NCBI RefSeq assembly: GCF_050943825.1
Contig: NZ_JBMNPX010000013.1
Span: 12,763-76,762 of the forward strand
DNA from: Pseudoflavonifractor sp050943825
Lineage (GTDB): Bacteria; Bacillota; Clostridia; Oscillospirales; Oscillospiraceae
Length of the DNA stretch: 64,000 bases
Direction: 5' to 3'
In this document: positions 52,285-59,724 of the stretch, one piece after another
Layout of the letters: each line of letters begins with the position of its first letter
How positions within the stretch are numbered: position 1 is the first letter of the stretch
Program-made: the position numbers and the translations under genes
Notes under the pieces: model-generated
Seen by the model: the letters and a program-made list of their open reading frames with translations, nothing else
Database searches by the model: none
Told to the model about the DNA's origin: nothing

Positions 52285-52552
52285 TTACGCCAAGATCCAC
52301 GCGCTCACTCTCAGCTGGGTTGCCTGCGATGACGACCTGACCGATTGGACGGATGAGGCCCTATGGCCTCTGGTATCTCACGCTGACATGGAGACCATGA
52401 TGTGGGCCATGTCTGCGTTTATGACGATAACCTCTAGGGCTCCCCCTGCTGGTGTTACCCCTTGTACCTACCGGCTGGCATGTAAGATCATTGGAGACAA
52501 AATCGAGCAAGTAATCGAGGCAAAGCGCAAAGCGGCAGAGGGGTGTCCGTAA
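52268..52552 (+). CDS. Small unknown protein C in the Tn7-like operon
   Basis: The 94 residues overlap protein B by 17 bases. They are helical with several Trp (IHALTLSWVACDDDLTDWTDEALWPL) and a basic C-terminal helix. It is not clearly a third paralogue. It ends about 60 bases before the resolvase gene. Function is unknown. Confidence 0.65.
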   Translation: MIWMDSYAKIHALTLSWVACDDDLTDWTDEALWPLVSHADMETMMWAMSAFMTITSRAPPAGVTPCTYRLACKIIGDKIEQVIEAKRKAAEGCP

Positions 52553-52575
52553 AACAAATGTTTGCCGTTACACAC

Positions 52576-52601
52576 GGGAGACCCCGATTTTGGGGCCTCC
52601 C
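52576..52601. other. Short hairpin before the resolvase gene
   Basis: GGGAG-A-CCCC (52576-52585) pairs with GGGG-C-CTCCC (52592-52601). It may be a weak terminator or part of the resolvase control or res region. Confidence 0.4.
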
Positions 52602-52615
52602 AGGGGGATAAAACA

Positions 52616-53281
52616 GTGAAAAATGGAACGGAAAATCAAAAGGGGATTATCGTTACAGATAACGCTGGTACTGTACATGGTTACGCCCGGTGCTCGACCA
52701 ACGAGACCCGCCAGGACATTGATCGCCAGGTCCGGGAATTGAGAGCTGCGGGTGCCACCGTTATCTGGCAGGAATATGAACATGGGGATGCCGAGGCCAA
52801 AGAGCAGCAGAACATGATGTGGGATACCGTCCACCCTGGGGATACCATTGTAGTGACAGAACCCTCCAGATTGTCCCGCTCAGTGCAGCAGTTTTGCCAG
52901 ATTGTAGAGACAATCAAGTCCAAGCGCATTAGGCTCCAAATCTTAGGGAGCATCACCATCGACTGTAGGACGACTGAGCCGGACCCTATGACTGTGGCCT
53001 TTCTGCAGCTCATCGCCGTGTTTTCCGAACTGGAGTTGAGCATGATTCGAGCCCGTGTGCGTAGCGGTGTGGCCAACGCCAGGGCCAAAGGCAAACAGTT
53101 GGGCCGCCCGTCCATCACGGTAGAGCGCATCCCAGATAGTTTTTTTCGATACTATGCGAAATACCAATGTAAAGAAATCAATGTGACAGAACTGGCCAGG
53201 TTGGCACAAGTAAGCCGCCCCACAGTTTACAGATACCTGTCAGCCATCCAGTCCAGTAAGGCAGAAAGGAAATTAACATGA
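52616..53281 (+). CDS. Serine recombinase (resolvase/invertase family)
   Basis: The GTG at 52616 follows CAGGGGGA and gives 221 residues; the longer frame from 52562 crosses a hairpin. The catalytic Ser27 is in HGYARCSTNE, and the arginine pair is in EPSRLSRSVQQF (85 and 88). The long helix E region is ELELSMIRARVRSGVANARAKGKQLGRP, and a C-terminal helix-turn-helix ends the protein (NVTELARLAQVSRPTVYRYL). Small serine recombinases of this type resolve cointegrates in Tn3, Tn552 and Tn5053 elements. It lies in the tns operon strand, coupled to the next gene by 4 bases. Confidence 0.9.
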   Translation: MKNGTENQKGIIVTDNAGTVHGYARCSTNETRQDIDRQVRELRAAGATVIWQEYEHGDAEAKEQQNMMWDTVHPGDTIVVTEPSRLSRSVQQFCQIVETIKSKRIRLQILGSITIDCRTTEPDPMTVAFLQLIAVFSELELSMIRARVRSGVANARAKGKQLGRPSITVERIPDSFFRYYAKYQCKEINVTELARLAQVSRPTVYRYLSAIQSSKAERKLT

Positions 53282-53601
53282 CTGAGTGCTACCGTTATGC
53301 AGTTGATACCTATGAGCAGATGACCGGGGATGAAAAAGCCAAAATCTCTTTGGAACTGCTTTACAATGCCATCTGCTATTTTCATGGTGACGCCAAAGAA
53401 ATCGTCCAAAAACTGCTCCATATGGATCAGATGACTCTTAATCAATTTGCAGACTCATTAGCTACGACGAGGCAGCAAGTCAAAAAGATGCACCAGGCTG
53501 CATTGGCTGCAATGTCTGCCCTGCGACAGTCAGTATTTGCATCTGGCGATGTAGAGGATATCCTCTTTTATCGTATCGCCAACAATTTGCCCATTGAATA
53601 A
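53278..53601 (+). CDS. Unknown small helical protein downstream of the resolvase
   Basis: The 107 residues overlap the resolvase stop. They are helical (YEQMTGDEKAKISLELLYNAICYFHG) with a middle helix-turn-helix-like stretch (MTLNQFADSLATTRQQVKKMHQ), which could be a DNA-binding motif. No family is recognised. It may be a regulator or resolvase accessory factor. Confidence 0.65.
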   Translation: MTECYRYAVDTYEQMTGDEKAKISLELLYNAICYFHGDAKEIVQKLLHMDQMTLNQFADSLATTRQQVKKMHQAALAAMSALRQSVFASGDVEDILFYRIANNLPIE

Positions 53602-53673
53602 CACTAGGAACTCGCTAGTAATCAGGAGATGTATTACCCAAGCTTGAGGATTTGCTAAGAAAGAAGGATAGTT

Positions 53674-54000
53674 ATGAAAAAAGAAGACAATACCAAGTTA
53701 ACTGTGGATGAAATCCTTGAAGAGATCGAAAATGCCGGCCTGGATACCCCAAAGATGCAATGTAGCATCTGCGGCAAAGAGAAACCGGCCCATGCTGTAT
53801 ACACATTGCCGGAGGTCTGGCACCACGGGAGACGGGTGGCGCTATATATGCTGGGTAAGGCGCCCAGGCCGGAGCCGGTGGACGAGGAGGCGATGATGCG
53901 CAAATATGGGTACACAGCCCGGGATGTATTCTGTGTGGACTGCTGGCTGGATCTCGTCCTGGATGGTACGCATAAACACGGAGTGTCAACCGATAAATAA
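53674..54000 (+). CDS. Unknown small protein with two CxxC pairs
   Basis: The 108 residues have an acidic N terminus (LTVDEILEEIENAGL), one C-S-I-C pair in QCSICGKEKPAH and a second C-V-D-C pair in FCVDCWLDLVLD, consistent with one structural zinc. It is preceded by a weak site (AAAGGATAG). A strong terminator follows, closing the operon. Function is unknown. Confidence 0.65.
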   Translation: MKKEDNTKLTVDEILEEIENAGLDTPKMQCSICGKEKPAHAVYTLPEVWHHGRRVALYMLGKAPRPEPVDEEAMMRKYGYTARDVFCVDCWLDLVLDGTHKHGVSTDK

Positions 54001-54023
54001 GTTGGTCAAGACTATTAACATGA

Positions 54024-54063
54024 AAAACATCGGGCTCGATCGCTTGATCGGGCCCGATGTTTT
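54024..54063. terminator. Terminator closing the Tn7-like operon
   Basis: AAAACATCGGGC (54024-54035) pairs with GCCCGATGTTTT (54052-54063), with an extra inner CGATC/GATCG helix. A-run and T-run on the two sides make it usable in both directions. Confidence 0.85.
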
Positions 54064-54101
54064 GTCTCAGTACTGTGATTATTTTTATATGATCGGGTGA
54101 A

Positions 54102-54293
54102 TTATGCTTGTCCTGCTTGTTCCTCTTGAGCCGATTGTAGATAAGCTGCAGCTTCCCTAGGATTGTTGATGCACCAATGGAAAAAATGGTTAATCAATTC
54201 TTCGATGCTAATACCCATGGGCTTGATCAGATCTTCGACCTGCGCCTTTAGCTCACTGTCAATTGTAATTGTGATAATTTCTGTCCTACCCAT
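54102..54293 (-). CDS. Ribbon-helix-helix / RelB-type antitoxin-like protein
   Basis: The ATG at 54293 follows AGGAG nine bases upstream. The 63 residues show a beta strand (EIITITIDSELKAQVEDLIKPMGIS) and helices typical of RelB/DinJ or Arc-type dimers: a hydrophobic alternating strand followed by two helices. No toxin gene is next to it on this strand. It may be an orphan antitoxin or a repressor within the island. Confidence 0.65.
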   Translation of the reverse strand: MGRTEIITITIDSELKAQVEDLIKPMGISIEELINHFFHWCINNPREAAAYLQSAQEEQAGQA

Positions 54294-54914
54294 ATCAATT
54301 GGCTCCTATGCAAACTTTTTGATACACTTACAATCTACGCGATTGTTAGCAGCCTGCAAGATGTTCTTGCAGACTTTGTCCAGATGCTGGGGTAATTTCT
54401 CGGCTACTTTGTTTATGATCTTTATTTTATCTTATCAAGGAACTTTACATTCTGCAACTTTTTATTCTGTAGAGCTGACGCTGACTATCAGCATTGACTA
54501 TTCTTTTACACAAAGAAAAAAGGCAGACGGGAAGTACTCCTCGATTGATTTGATTGAATCTTTGGCTCGTGACTTTCTTCAATCTCATTTCAAGACCACC
54601 TGTAGGTGTTTTGGTAATTATATAATGCATCAAGGAGATAAGCAAAGTTGAATTAAATTCCCAAAAATATCAAAATGATCGTTAGGATAAAATATTATGA
54701 AACTATTTTGTAGTGAAACAGTTGGTTGTTGTACAAAAAAATGAACACTGGATTTGTGCCGCATAAAAAAATTTTTTAGGAATTTTAGTTCTTGTATTAT
54801 TTCAAAAAATATCTAATAACAATATATTCTGCAACTTTTATTGGGGAAAATTGTCCCTTGTTATATAAAACAATCAAAAAGTGGAAATACAAAAAAGGAA
54901 AACCGCATAGGATG
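54294..54914. other. AT-rich stretch without a convincing gene
   Basis: A 162-codon frame on the plus strand (54163-54651) overlaps the RelB-like gene antisense and has no ribosome site, so it is not called. TTGAATTAAA at 54648-54657 repeats a motif found in the left-end region (46767-46776). AAACAGTTGGTTGT at 54716-54729 resembles, inverted, 46688-46701 (12 of 14 bases). These may mark the right end of the Tn7-like element, but this is weak. Confidence 0.35.
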
Positions 54915-55310
54915 TAATAGACATAGCCAGACAGCGCACGGAGATGAGGGGCTAGTACAGGAGGAGACCCATAATTCCTGGCGAATCCCCCCGCAGCGGG
55001 CTGGCTGCATACAGACTCTCTCTGGTCCATCCGGAGACGGGGGTTTAGGCGATCACGGCCCTCGATATCAACAAGCGCGATCAGGTCTGGCGGAGCCGCT
55101 GCAATAAATCCGCTCGGGGGAATGCATGGGAAAGATGATCCAAGAACTCCCGTCAACCGGGTGTGCCTGTCCGGGAATAGAAATTAGGCAGGAGGGTTTC
55201 TCGCCGGCGATGAGCCGGGGGAGCTTGCTCAAGGATGGTCGCCGAGGAGCGAGAATACGGCGGAGAGCAGGCTGGTCGATCATCGCTGACAAGATCAAAT
55301 GAGGTCTTGG
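54915..55310 (+). ncRNA. Structured RNA resembling HEARO / IscB omega RNA, orphan copy
   Basis: GC-rich sequence without a frame inside an AT-rich island. Its core matches from memory the conserved part of omega RNA: a GCGGA/TCCGC hairpin (55090-55094 with 55109-55113) followed by CTC, then AGGGTTTCTCGCC running into the hairpin CCGGC-GATGA-GCCGG (55204-55218). Further helices are CAGGA/TCCTG (54958-54962 with 54976-54980), CGCCG/CGGCG (55240-55244 with 55258-55262) and CAAGATC/GGTCTTG (55290-55296 with 55303-55309). In known systems the guide is the 5' end and iscB follows; no iscB frame follows here. End points are approximate. Confidence 0.65.
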
Positions 55311-55313
55311 ACT

Positions 55314-55367
55314 CCCCTGAGCAGCGCAAAAGAGTAGTATTATACTCTTTTTGCGATGCTCAGGGGG
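55314..55367. other. Long hairpin just after the omega-like RNA
   Basis: CCCCTGAGCA (55314-55323) pairs with TGCTCAGGGG (55358-55367). Inside, CGCAAAAGAGTA (55325-55336) pairs with TACTCTTTTTGCG (55343-55355) with one bulged T. It may be a terminator for the RNA or the subterminal palindrome of an IS200/IS605-type element. Confidence 0.6.
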
Positions 55368-55385
55368 TGTTGCATTCTTTTCACG

Positions 55386-55611
55386 ACAAGCTCATGCCTT
55401 CCAGCCTTATCCCGAAGCTAAAGATCTCATGATTCTTTGACACGAAAGAAATGTGCCGAGCGGTCGGTCCATTTGCCAGGTGCAGGTGTGGCAGCGCCTT
55501 TGGCTCATGGCCTCCCAGGGCAGGTACAGGGTGGTCAAGACACTTGACTCAAGGGCTTGCCTCCAGTGGTCTGCCAGGCAGTCTTTCAACATCTGACTGA
55601 TTTCCCCCTGC
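55386..55611. other. Stretch without a convincing gene; short minus-strand frame
   Basis: A 69-codon minus-strand frame (55407-55616) holds MLKDCLADHWRQALESSVLTTLYLP and two Cys, and could be the tail of a decayed gene whose earlier part lies in the 146-bp repeats. No family is recognised. Confidence 0.3.
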
Positions 55612-56020
55612 AGCACAGGACGCAGTCAGTAATCCGTTCCGGTTTCACAGAGCCAATATCAACAATACCTACTGGCTTGGACAGGGGTGCTGATTAACTC
55701 ATCCACAGATGTATTTAATAGTTTACCTTGCTAAAGCAACAGGGTAGACACGATTGCAGTACAGGACGCAGTCAGTGATCCGCTCCGGTTGCACAGAGCC
55801 GATATCAACAATCCCCACTGGCTTGGACAGATGTTGGTGATTAACTCATCTATTAAGAAGTTCACTAATCTGCCTTGGTAAAGTTCCTGAATCTTACTTT
55901 CACAGCACAGAATGCAGCCAGTGATTCCCTCTGGTTGTACAAACTGGTGTCAGCAATCCCCAGCAGCTCAGGTAGAGATTTTTCAAATAGTTCATACAAA
56001 AAACTCTTAAATCTATGGCA
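55612..56020. repeat. Three tandem imperfect repeats with a 146-bp period
   Basis: Repeats begin with ACAGGACGCAGTCAGT-like sequence at 55615, 55761 and 55907 (the last more divergent), an exact spacing of 146 bases. Each holds a CAATAnCnnnACTGGCTTGGACAG-like middle and a GATTAACTCAT-like end. Read on the minus strand, partial frames (for example KSFLYELFEKSLPELLGIAD in the third copy) suggest a duplicated, decayed coding segment. Confidence 0.75.
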
Positions 56021-56056
56021 TATAATCCTATTTTGTTTTATTGGAGGTACACAAAA

Positions 56057-56296
56057 ATGAGTAGAGTGTCTATGTTAGAAGAGCGCATTAACGGGCGAGA
56101 AGTGATGGCCTATGTCCAGGGTAAGTACTCATACCATAGCACATCCAAACTGACACGCACGATTAAGGCGCTGGGTTTGGACCCCGAGGAAGAGGACAAG
56201 ACCTGGGCTGAGGACAAGACCTGGGCTGTAGTTGTTGGTGGCCGTGCTGGAGCGGCCTGGAGCACTGGCTACAAGATGGCTATTGTGCGACTTTGA
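56057..56296 (+). CDS. Small hypothetical protein, possibly truncated
   Basis: GGAGG lies nine bases before the ATG at 56057. The 79 residues begin SRVSMLEERINGREVMAYVQGKY and contain a direct 15-base duplication that gives EDKTWAEDKTWA. No family is recognised. It overlaps nothing else but sits beside pseudogenes, so it may itself be a remnant. Confidence 0.45.
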   Translation: MSRVSMLEERINGREVMAYVQGKYSYHSTSKLTRTIKALGLDPEEEDKTWAEDKTWAVVVGGRAGAAWSTGYKMAIVRL

Positions 56297-56399
56297 AGGT
56301 GAGGACCGTTTTTCGTTACTTGAGATGCCTCTATCAGCAGCAGTTGCCGAGAGTTGCTCGGTAACTGCTGCTTTTATCAACCCAAATGGGATCTTATTT

Positions 56400-57065
56400 T
56401 GGATGTAGTTGGCGAGAAGGATACCCGTTGCGGCTGGCCTGATATTCCGCATAGTCCAAATACATGGTAACAATGCGTTCCAGCGGCTGGAGTCCCTCTT
56501 TGGAGAGATAATTTTTGGCGATGGACACATCATACTTCTGGATCTTTCTACTCCCAGGAGGTCAGCCCCATGGGTGGCTTTTCCGCATTGGACCGTTCCA
56601 TAATCAGTTCCGTAGCTGTGTGACGATGGATGGCCCAATGGAGCTTATTCTGTACCTCCGCAAAAAACAGCCGCGTTGTTTTGGCCGACTTGTCATAATC
56701 CAACGCAGTGGCATAGATGTCGGTGATCTTCTGGTAGAACCTGCGCTCAGACATCCGAATCTCCTGGCTCTGTACTAGCAGGTGGTCGAAGTATCCTTTT
56801 GTGAGTACGCTGCCGCGTCCATGGCCCAGCCCTGGATTGTAGAGTCCTTGATGATGGCGTTGGCCCACTTGCGAAACTGGACAACCCGGTCGTTATTGAC
56901 ATTGAAGCCCACAGCAATGATAGCCTGTAGATTGTAGTGCCTTTATCTGACGGTTAACTTGACGGGAGCCATCAGTCTGAACTATCCGGATATTCCGGAT
57001 AGTTGTTTCCGCTGTCAGTTCAGCATCTACATAGATGTTCTGGATGAGTTCATTCATCATTTTTG
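56400..57065 (-). pseudogene. Broken RhuM-family gene
   Basis: Three minus-strand frames add up to most of a RhuM-family protein (a putative virulence or phage-type protein). The N-terminal part at 56935-57065 reads NIYVDAELTAETTIRNIRIVQTDGSRQV. The middle reads VVQFRKWANAIIKDSTIQGWAMD and RFYQKITDIYATALDYD, and 56548-56690 holds LFFAEVQNKLHWAIHRHTATELIMERSNAEKPPMGLTSW. The end reads LERIVTMYLDYAE in yet another frame. Several frameshifts and a stop split them, and the first ~50 residues are missing, so the gene is dead. Confidence 0.75.
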
Positions 57066-57125
57066 TGTCAACTAGATGATATTTCAACATAATCATGCTA
57101 AAATTCTCGCAAGGAGGTTGATGTT

Positions 57126-57395
57126 ATGAGTATGGTTAGACCTGTTTCTGATTTGATAAATAACTTTGTAGACATATCAAAGACAGTTCATGAAACAGCT
57201 CAACCTGTTTTCTTGACGAAAAACGGATATATTGATATGGTGGTTTTGAGCATGGAGGCATTCGAAAACTTGCAGTTCGGAGGTGAAGTATATTTCAAGT
57301 TACAGGAGGCTGAGAAAGAAACTGAGTTGACAGAGCAACGCTATTCCTCCAAGGATGCGCTGAAGGCGATGAAAGACACCATTGGAGGGGAATAG
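57126..57395 (+). CDS. Phd/YefM-type antitoxin
   Basis: The 89 residues start VRPVSDLINNFVDISKTVHETAQPVFLTKNGYIDMVVLSMEAFENL, the standard Phd/YefM fold that binds DNA and, through its C terminus, a RelE/ParE or Doc toxin. AAGGAGG precedes it. The expected toxin gene after it is damaged (next feature). Confidence 0.85.
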   Translation: MSMVRPVSDLINNFVDISKTVHETAQPVFLTKNGYIDMVVLSMEAFENLQFGGEVYFKLQEAEKETELTEQRYSSKDALKAMKDTIGGE

Positions 57396-57500
57396 GTTGT
57401 ATAGTTTAGGTATTTGCTTGCTACCCGAAAAGATGTGCTTAAAACCGTGCGGTTTATCAGTGGGATGCTGCAAAACTCGGACGCAGCGAATCACTTGAAG
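57396..57500 (+). pseudogene. Remnant of a ParE/RelE-type toxin gene
   Basis: Just after the antitoxin, a frame without a start reads LLATRKDVLKTVRFISGMLQNSDAANHL, like the first helix region of ParE/RelE toxins. It then loses the family pattern. Another short frame, PQQYFERLGFGEEIECILRGMNW, follows at 57510-57585. No complete toxin is present. Confidence 0.5.
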
Positions 57501-57957
57501 GTGGAACTATCATTCCACAGCAGTACTTTGAGCGTCTTGGCTTTGGTGAGGAGATAGAATGCATTCTCCGGGGGATGAACTGGTGATCTGTATACACTTT
57601 GATACCGAAATCACGCCAGTTCGGATACGGTTTCATTACGGACGGCAAAGTAAAAAAACAAAATCGCCGAGGAAGTAGGGGGCCGGAGGGCAATCAAAAT
57701 GCGCCCTTTAATTTTTTTACAGATATTAAACAAGTTTGTGGCAATTAAGGGACGAGCCATTGATAGTCCTCACGACAGTCAAGAATGTAGTAAATAGAAC
57801 CTCATGGGTAAAATCTCCAAAGAGGATTACGACAAGTGGCGCTGCTATTACCCGGAGCTTGACAAGACTAAGTGCTGGGCAAAGGTGCCTTCTCAGGAAC
57901 TTAGTAATTTACCAGTACAGGATATTTGATTAAAAGATAAAGCAAGAGGGAATCAAG
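57501..57957. other. Stretch with gene fragments only
   Basis: A 41-codon frame at 57804-57929 reads MGKISKEDYDKWRCYYPELDK then a tail with VPSQELSNL, which looks like the C-terminal tail of a larger mobile-element protein. Nothing else convincing is seen. Confidence 0.3.
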
Positions 57958-58392
57958 ATGTACGAAAGCTATACAAGACAATCTCTACCTACTAAGCAAT
58001 ACCGCGAACTGCTAGGGAGCGCTATTTGTGTTTTTAACTCAAATAACGCCTTTATAGTTGAGAATATCCTCAGATGTGATGACTTAGATAAATACGACTG
58101 GCATCATCTAATAGACTTGGAATCAGGGCATCTCAAGGGAAGCGTTCATGAGGTCATCACTTCAAAATGTGGAGATAAAATTGAAACACTGTTTGCCAAA
58201 ATTATCCGAATGAGAAACCGAATAATTCATAGCTATCGCATTACAAACGCATCTGGCGAACAAACATTGGCGACAAAAGAAAGAGTAAAGGATGGAAATA
58301 GGCAATTTGAGATTACAGAAGAGTACCTTCTTGGCTTTATAGGCCTTAATCAAGAACTTTCCGATCTGCTGCATGATTTAAGAGGATATTAA
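57958..58392 (+). CDS. HEPN-domain-like protein
   Basis: The 144 residues are helical and contain R-N-R-I-I-H (Arg86 to His91), the RX4-6H motif of HEPN RNases and related folds, preceded by LFAKIIRM. HEPN proteins occur in toxin-antitoxin and anti-phage systems, but no nucleotidyltransferase (MNT) partner is adjacent. A weak site (AGAGGGA) precedes it and a strong terminator follows. The gene is AT-rich like the rest of the island. Confidence 0.6.
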   Translation: MYESYTRQSLPTKQYRELLGSAICVFNSNNAFIVENILRCDDLDKYDWHHLIDLESGHLKGSVHEVITSKCGDKIETLFAKIIRMRNRIIHSYRITNASGEQTLATKERVKDGNRQFEITEEYLLGFIGLNQELSDLLHDLRGY

Positions 58393-58394
58393 AT

Positions 58395-58426
58395 AAAAAG
58401 AGAACTAACTAGTTAGCTCTCTTTTT
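58395..58426. terminator. Bidirectional terminator after the HEPN-like gene
   Basis: Arms 58395-58410 and 58411-58426 pair with one mismatch, with five A on one side and five T on the other. Confidence 0.8.
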
Positions 58427-58435
58427 ATGAGGCGG

Positions 58436-59724
58436 AATCTCTGTAAACTCTTCAGGATTCCCAATTCACAATGCGATATGTTCAAACCTAAAAACTCGTC
58501 AACATATCTCTTAAAATAGAATGGAGAAAACCAGAGCCTTTGTGACTACAGTTAGCCGAAAAAGAAGCCTATTCAGATATTTTCTCTGTAGAAAAGACAC
58601 TCTGCATCTCGTTTCCGCATGGCGGCATAGAGTCAAACTCCATGCCGCTGTCGCTACCATAGGGTGTAACTTGACATCTAGCCAATCGTAGCAAAAGTAT
58701 TGCAGAACGCAGAAAGCCCTACCACACGGTGGGGCTCTTTCTATGCCCGATGACTTTAATATGCAATATGCATCTAATATGTTTTTCAATTTCTGCAATC
58801 TGCATTTTATATCTGTGTAATATTTGACTAATAAGCAGATAATATGTGAAATATGCAAATAATATGTAAATAATAGGCAAAATGCGTCTGGTGTATCTAA
58901 GAGCAGGGGATGGGGGCTTTCCCAGAAAGAATATTTTGGATGGAAGGCCTTTTCTACAAAAGAAATACGGGAGGTAGACCTTCTCTGTCCATAGGGAGGA
59001 TGCAGAGTGTTTGGCTCATATTGCTGAAACTGAAATCTCAAAGCTACTGGTGTCAGGTACGCGCACTGTCGTACTGGCAAGCCTTTTCCTCCAGCCGTGG
59101 TTTGCCTTTGTAATATGCTGACAATACGCAAGTAATATGTAGATAATACCTGTCTTAGAGCCAAAATCCGAAACTCTTGATGGGTATTGTCCAATGGAGC
59201 TGGGATTATCAAAGCGTAGCGGCAGAGGGGCTACGGGGCGGTCTACCGCGGCAGGCAGTCAAGGACTGACCCAATGCCCAACAAACACACATACCTGATA
59301 GACAGTCAAATCAGCCAATCCATATATGATTCAGCCGAGGCACCTATACCATTGCCGAACTGATAATTGTGTTTGTAACTACAAAGAGGCTTTTGTATAT
59401 GGCTGCATTTTCGCCGAACACCCCTACCTCCCCGGCAGTCTTGGTTTTTTGCTTTGCCGTCCGCACTGAAACGGTATTCGTACCGGCATAATTCCGGCGT
59501 AAAACCGTATGGTGTCCAAGGTAAAGCGCAAAAAACCGTGGTATCTGCGGTTACATTACTAATATAATTGTGCTATCTCTTCTGCGAATCTGGAAAGCAC
59601 AGGGATTGGATGTATTGAGGCAAAAGGACAGTCACATCACTCAGATGACACGCCTAAACAGTTCTCTTTGGCGCTCGCTGCTGGACCTTTAAATGCAGAT
59701 CCCGTAGTTTTCTTTTTAGTGCAT
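58436..59724. other. Long AT-rich stretch without a convincing gene; AATATG-rich patches
   Basis: A 233-codon minus-strand frame (58511-59212) has poor coding character and no site, so it is not called. AATATG recurs many times at 58757-58875 and again at 59110-59150 (ATAATATGT-like units), loosely iteron-like. Otherwise nothing is seen. Confidence 0.35.

Noticed and set aside
54163..54651. A 162-codon plus-strand frame
   Set aside because: It overlaps the RelB-like gene antisense, lacks a ribosome site, and its composition does not look like a real protein.
54915..55310. Group II intron or RNase P RNA
   Set aside because: No domain V-type hairpin, no intron reverse transcriptase and none of the RNase P core motifs were seen. 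The core fits omega RNA better.
55612..56020. CRISPR array
   Set aside because: The repeats are about 146 bp, imperfect and contiguous, with no unique spacers between short identical repeats. No Cas gene is present.
58511..59212. A 233-codon minus-strand frame
   Set aside because: No ribosome site and no recognisable motif; it crosses AATATG-rich low-complexity sequence. Probably chance.
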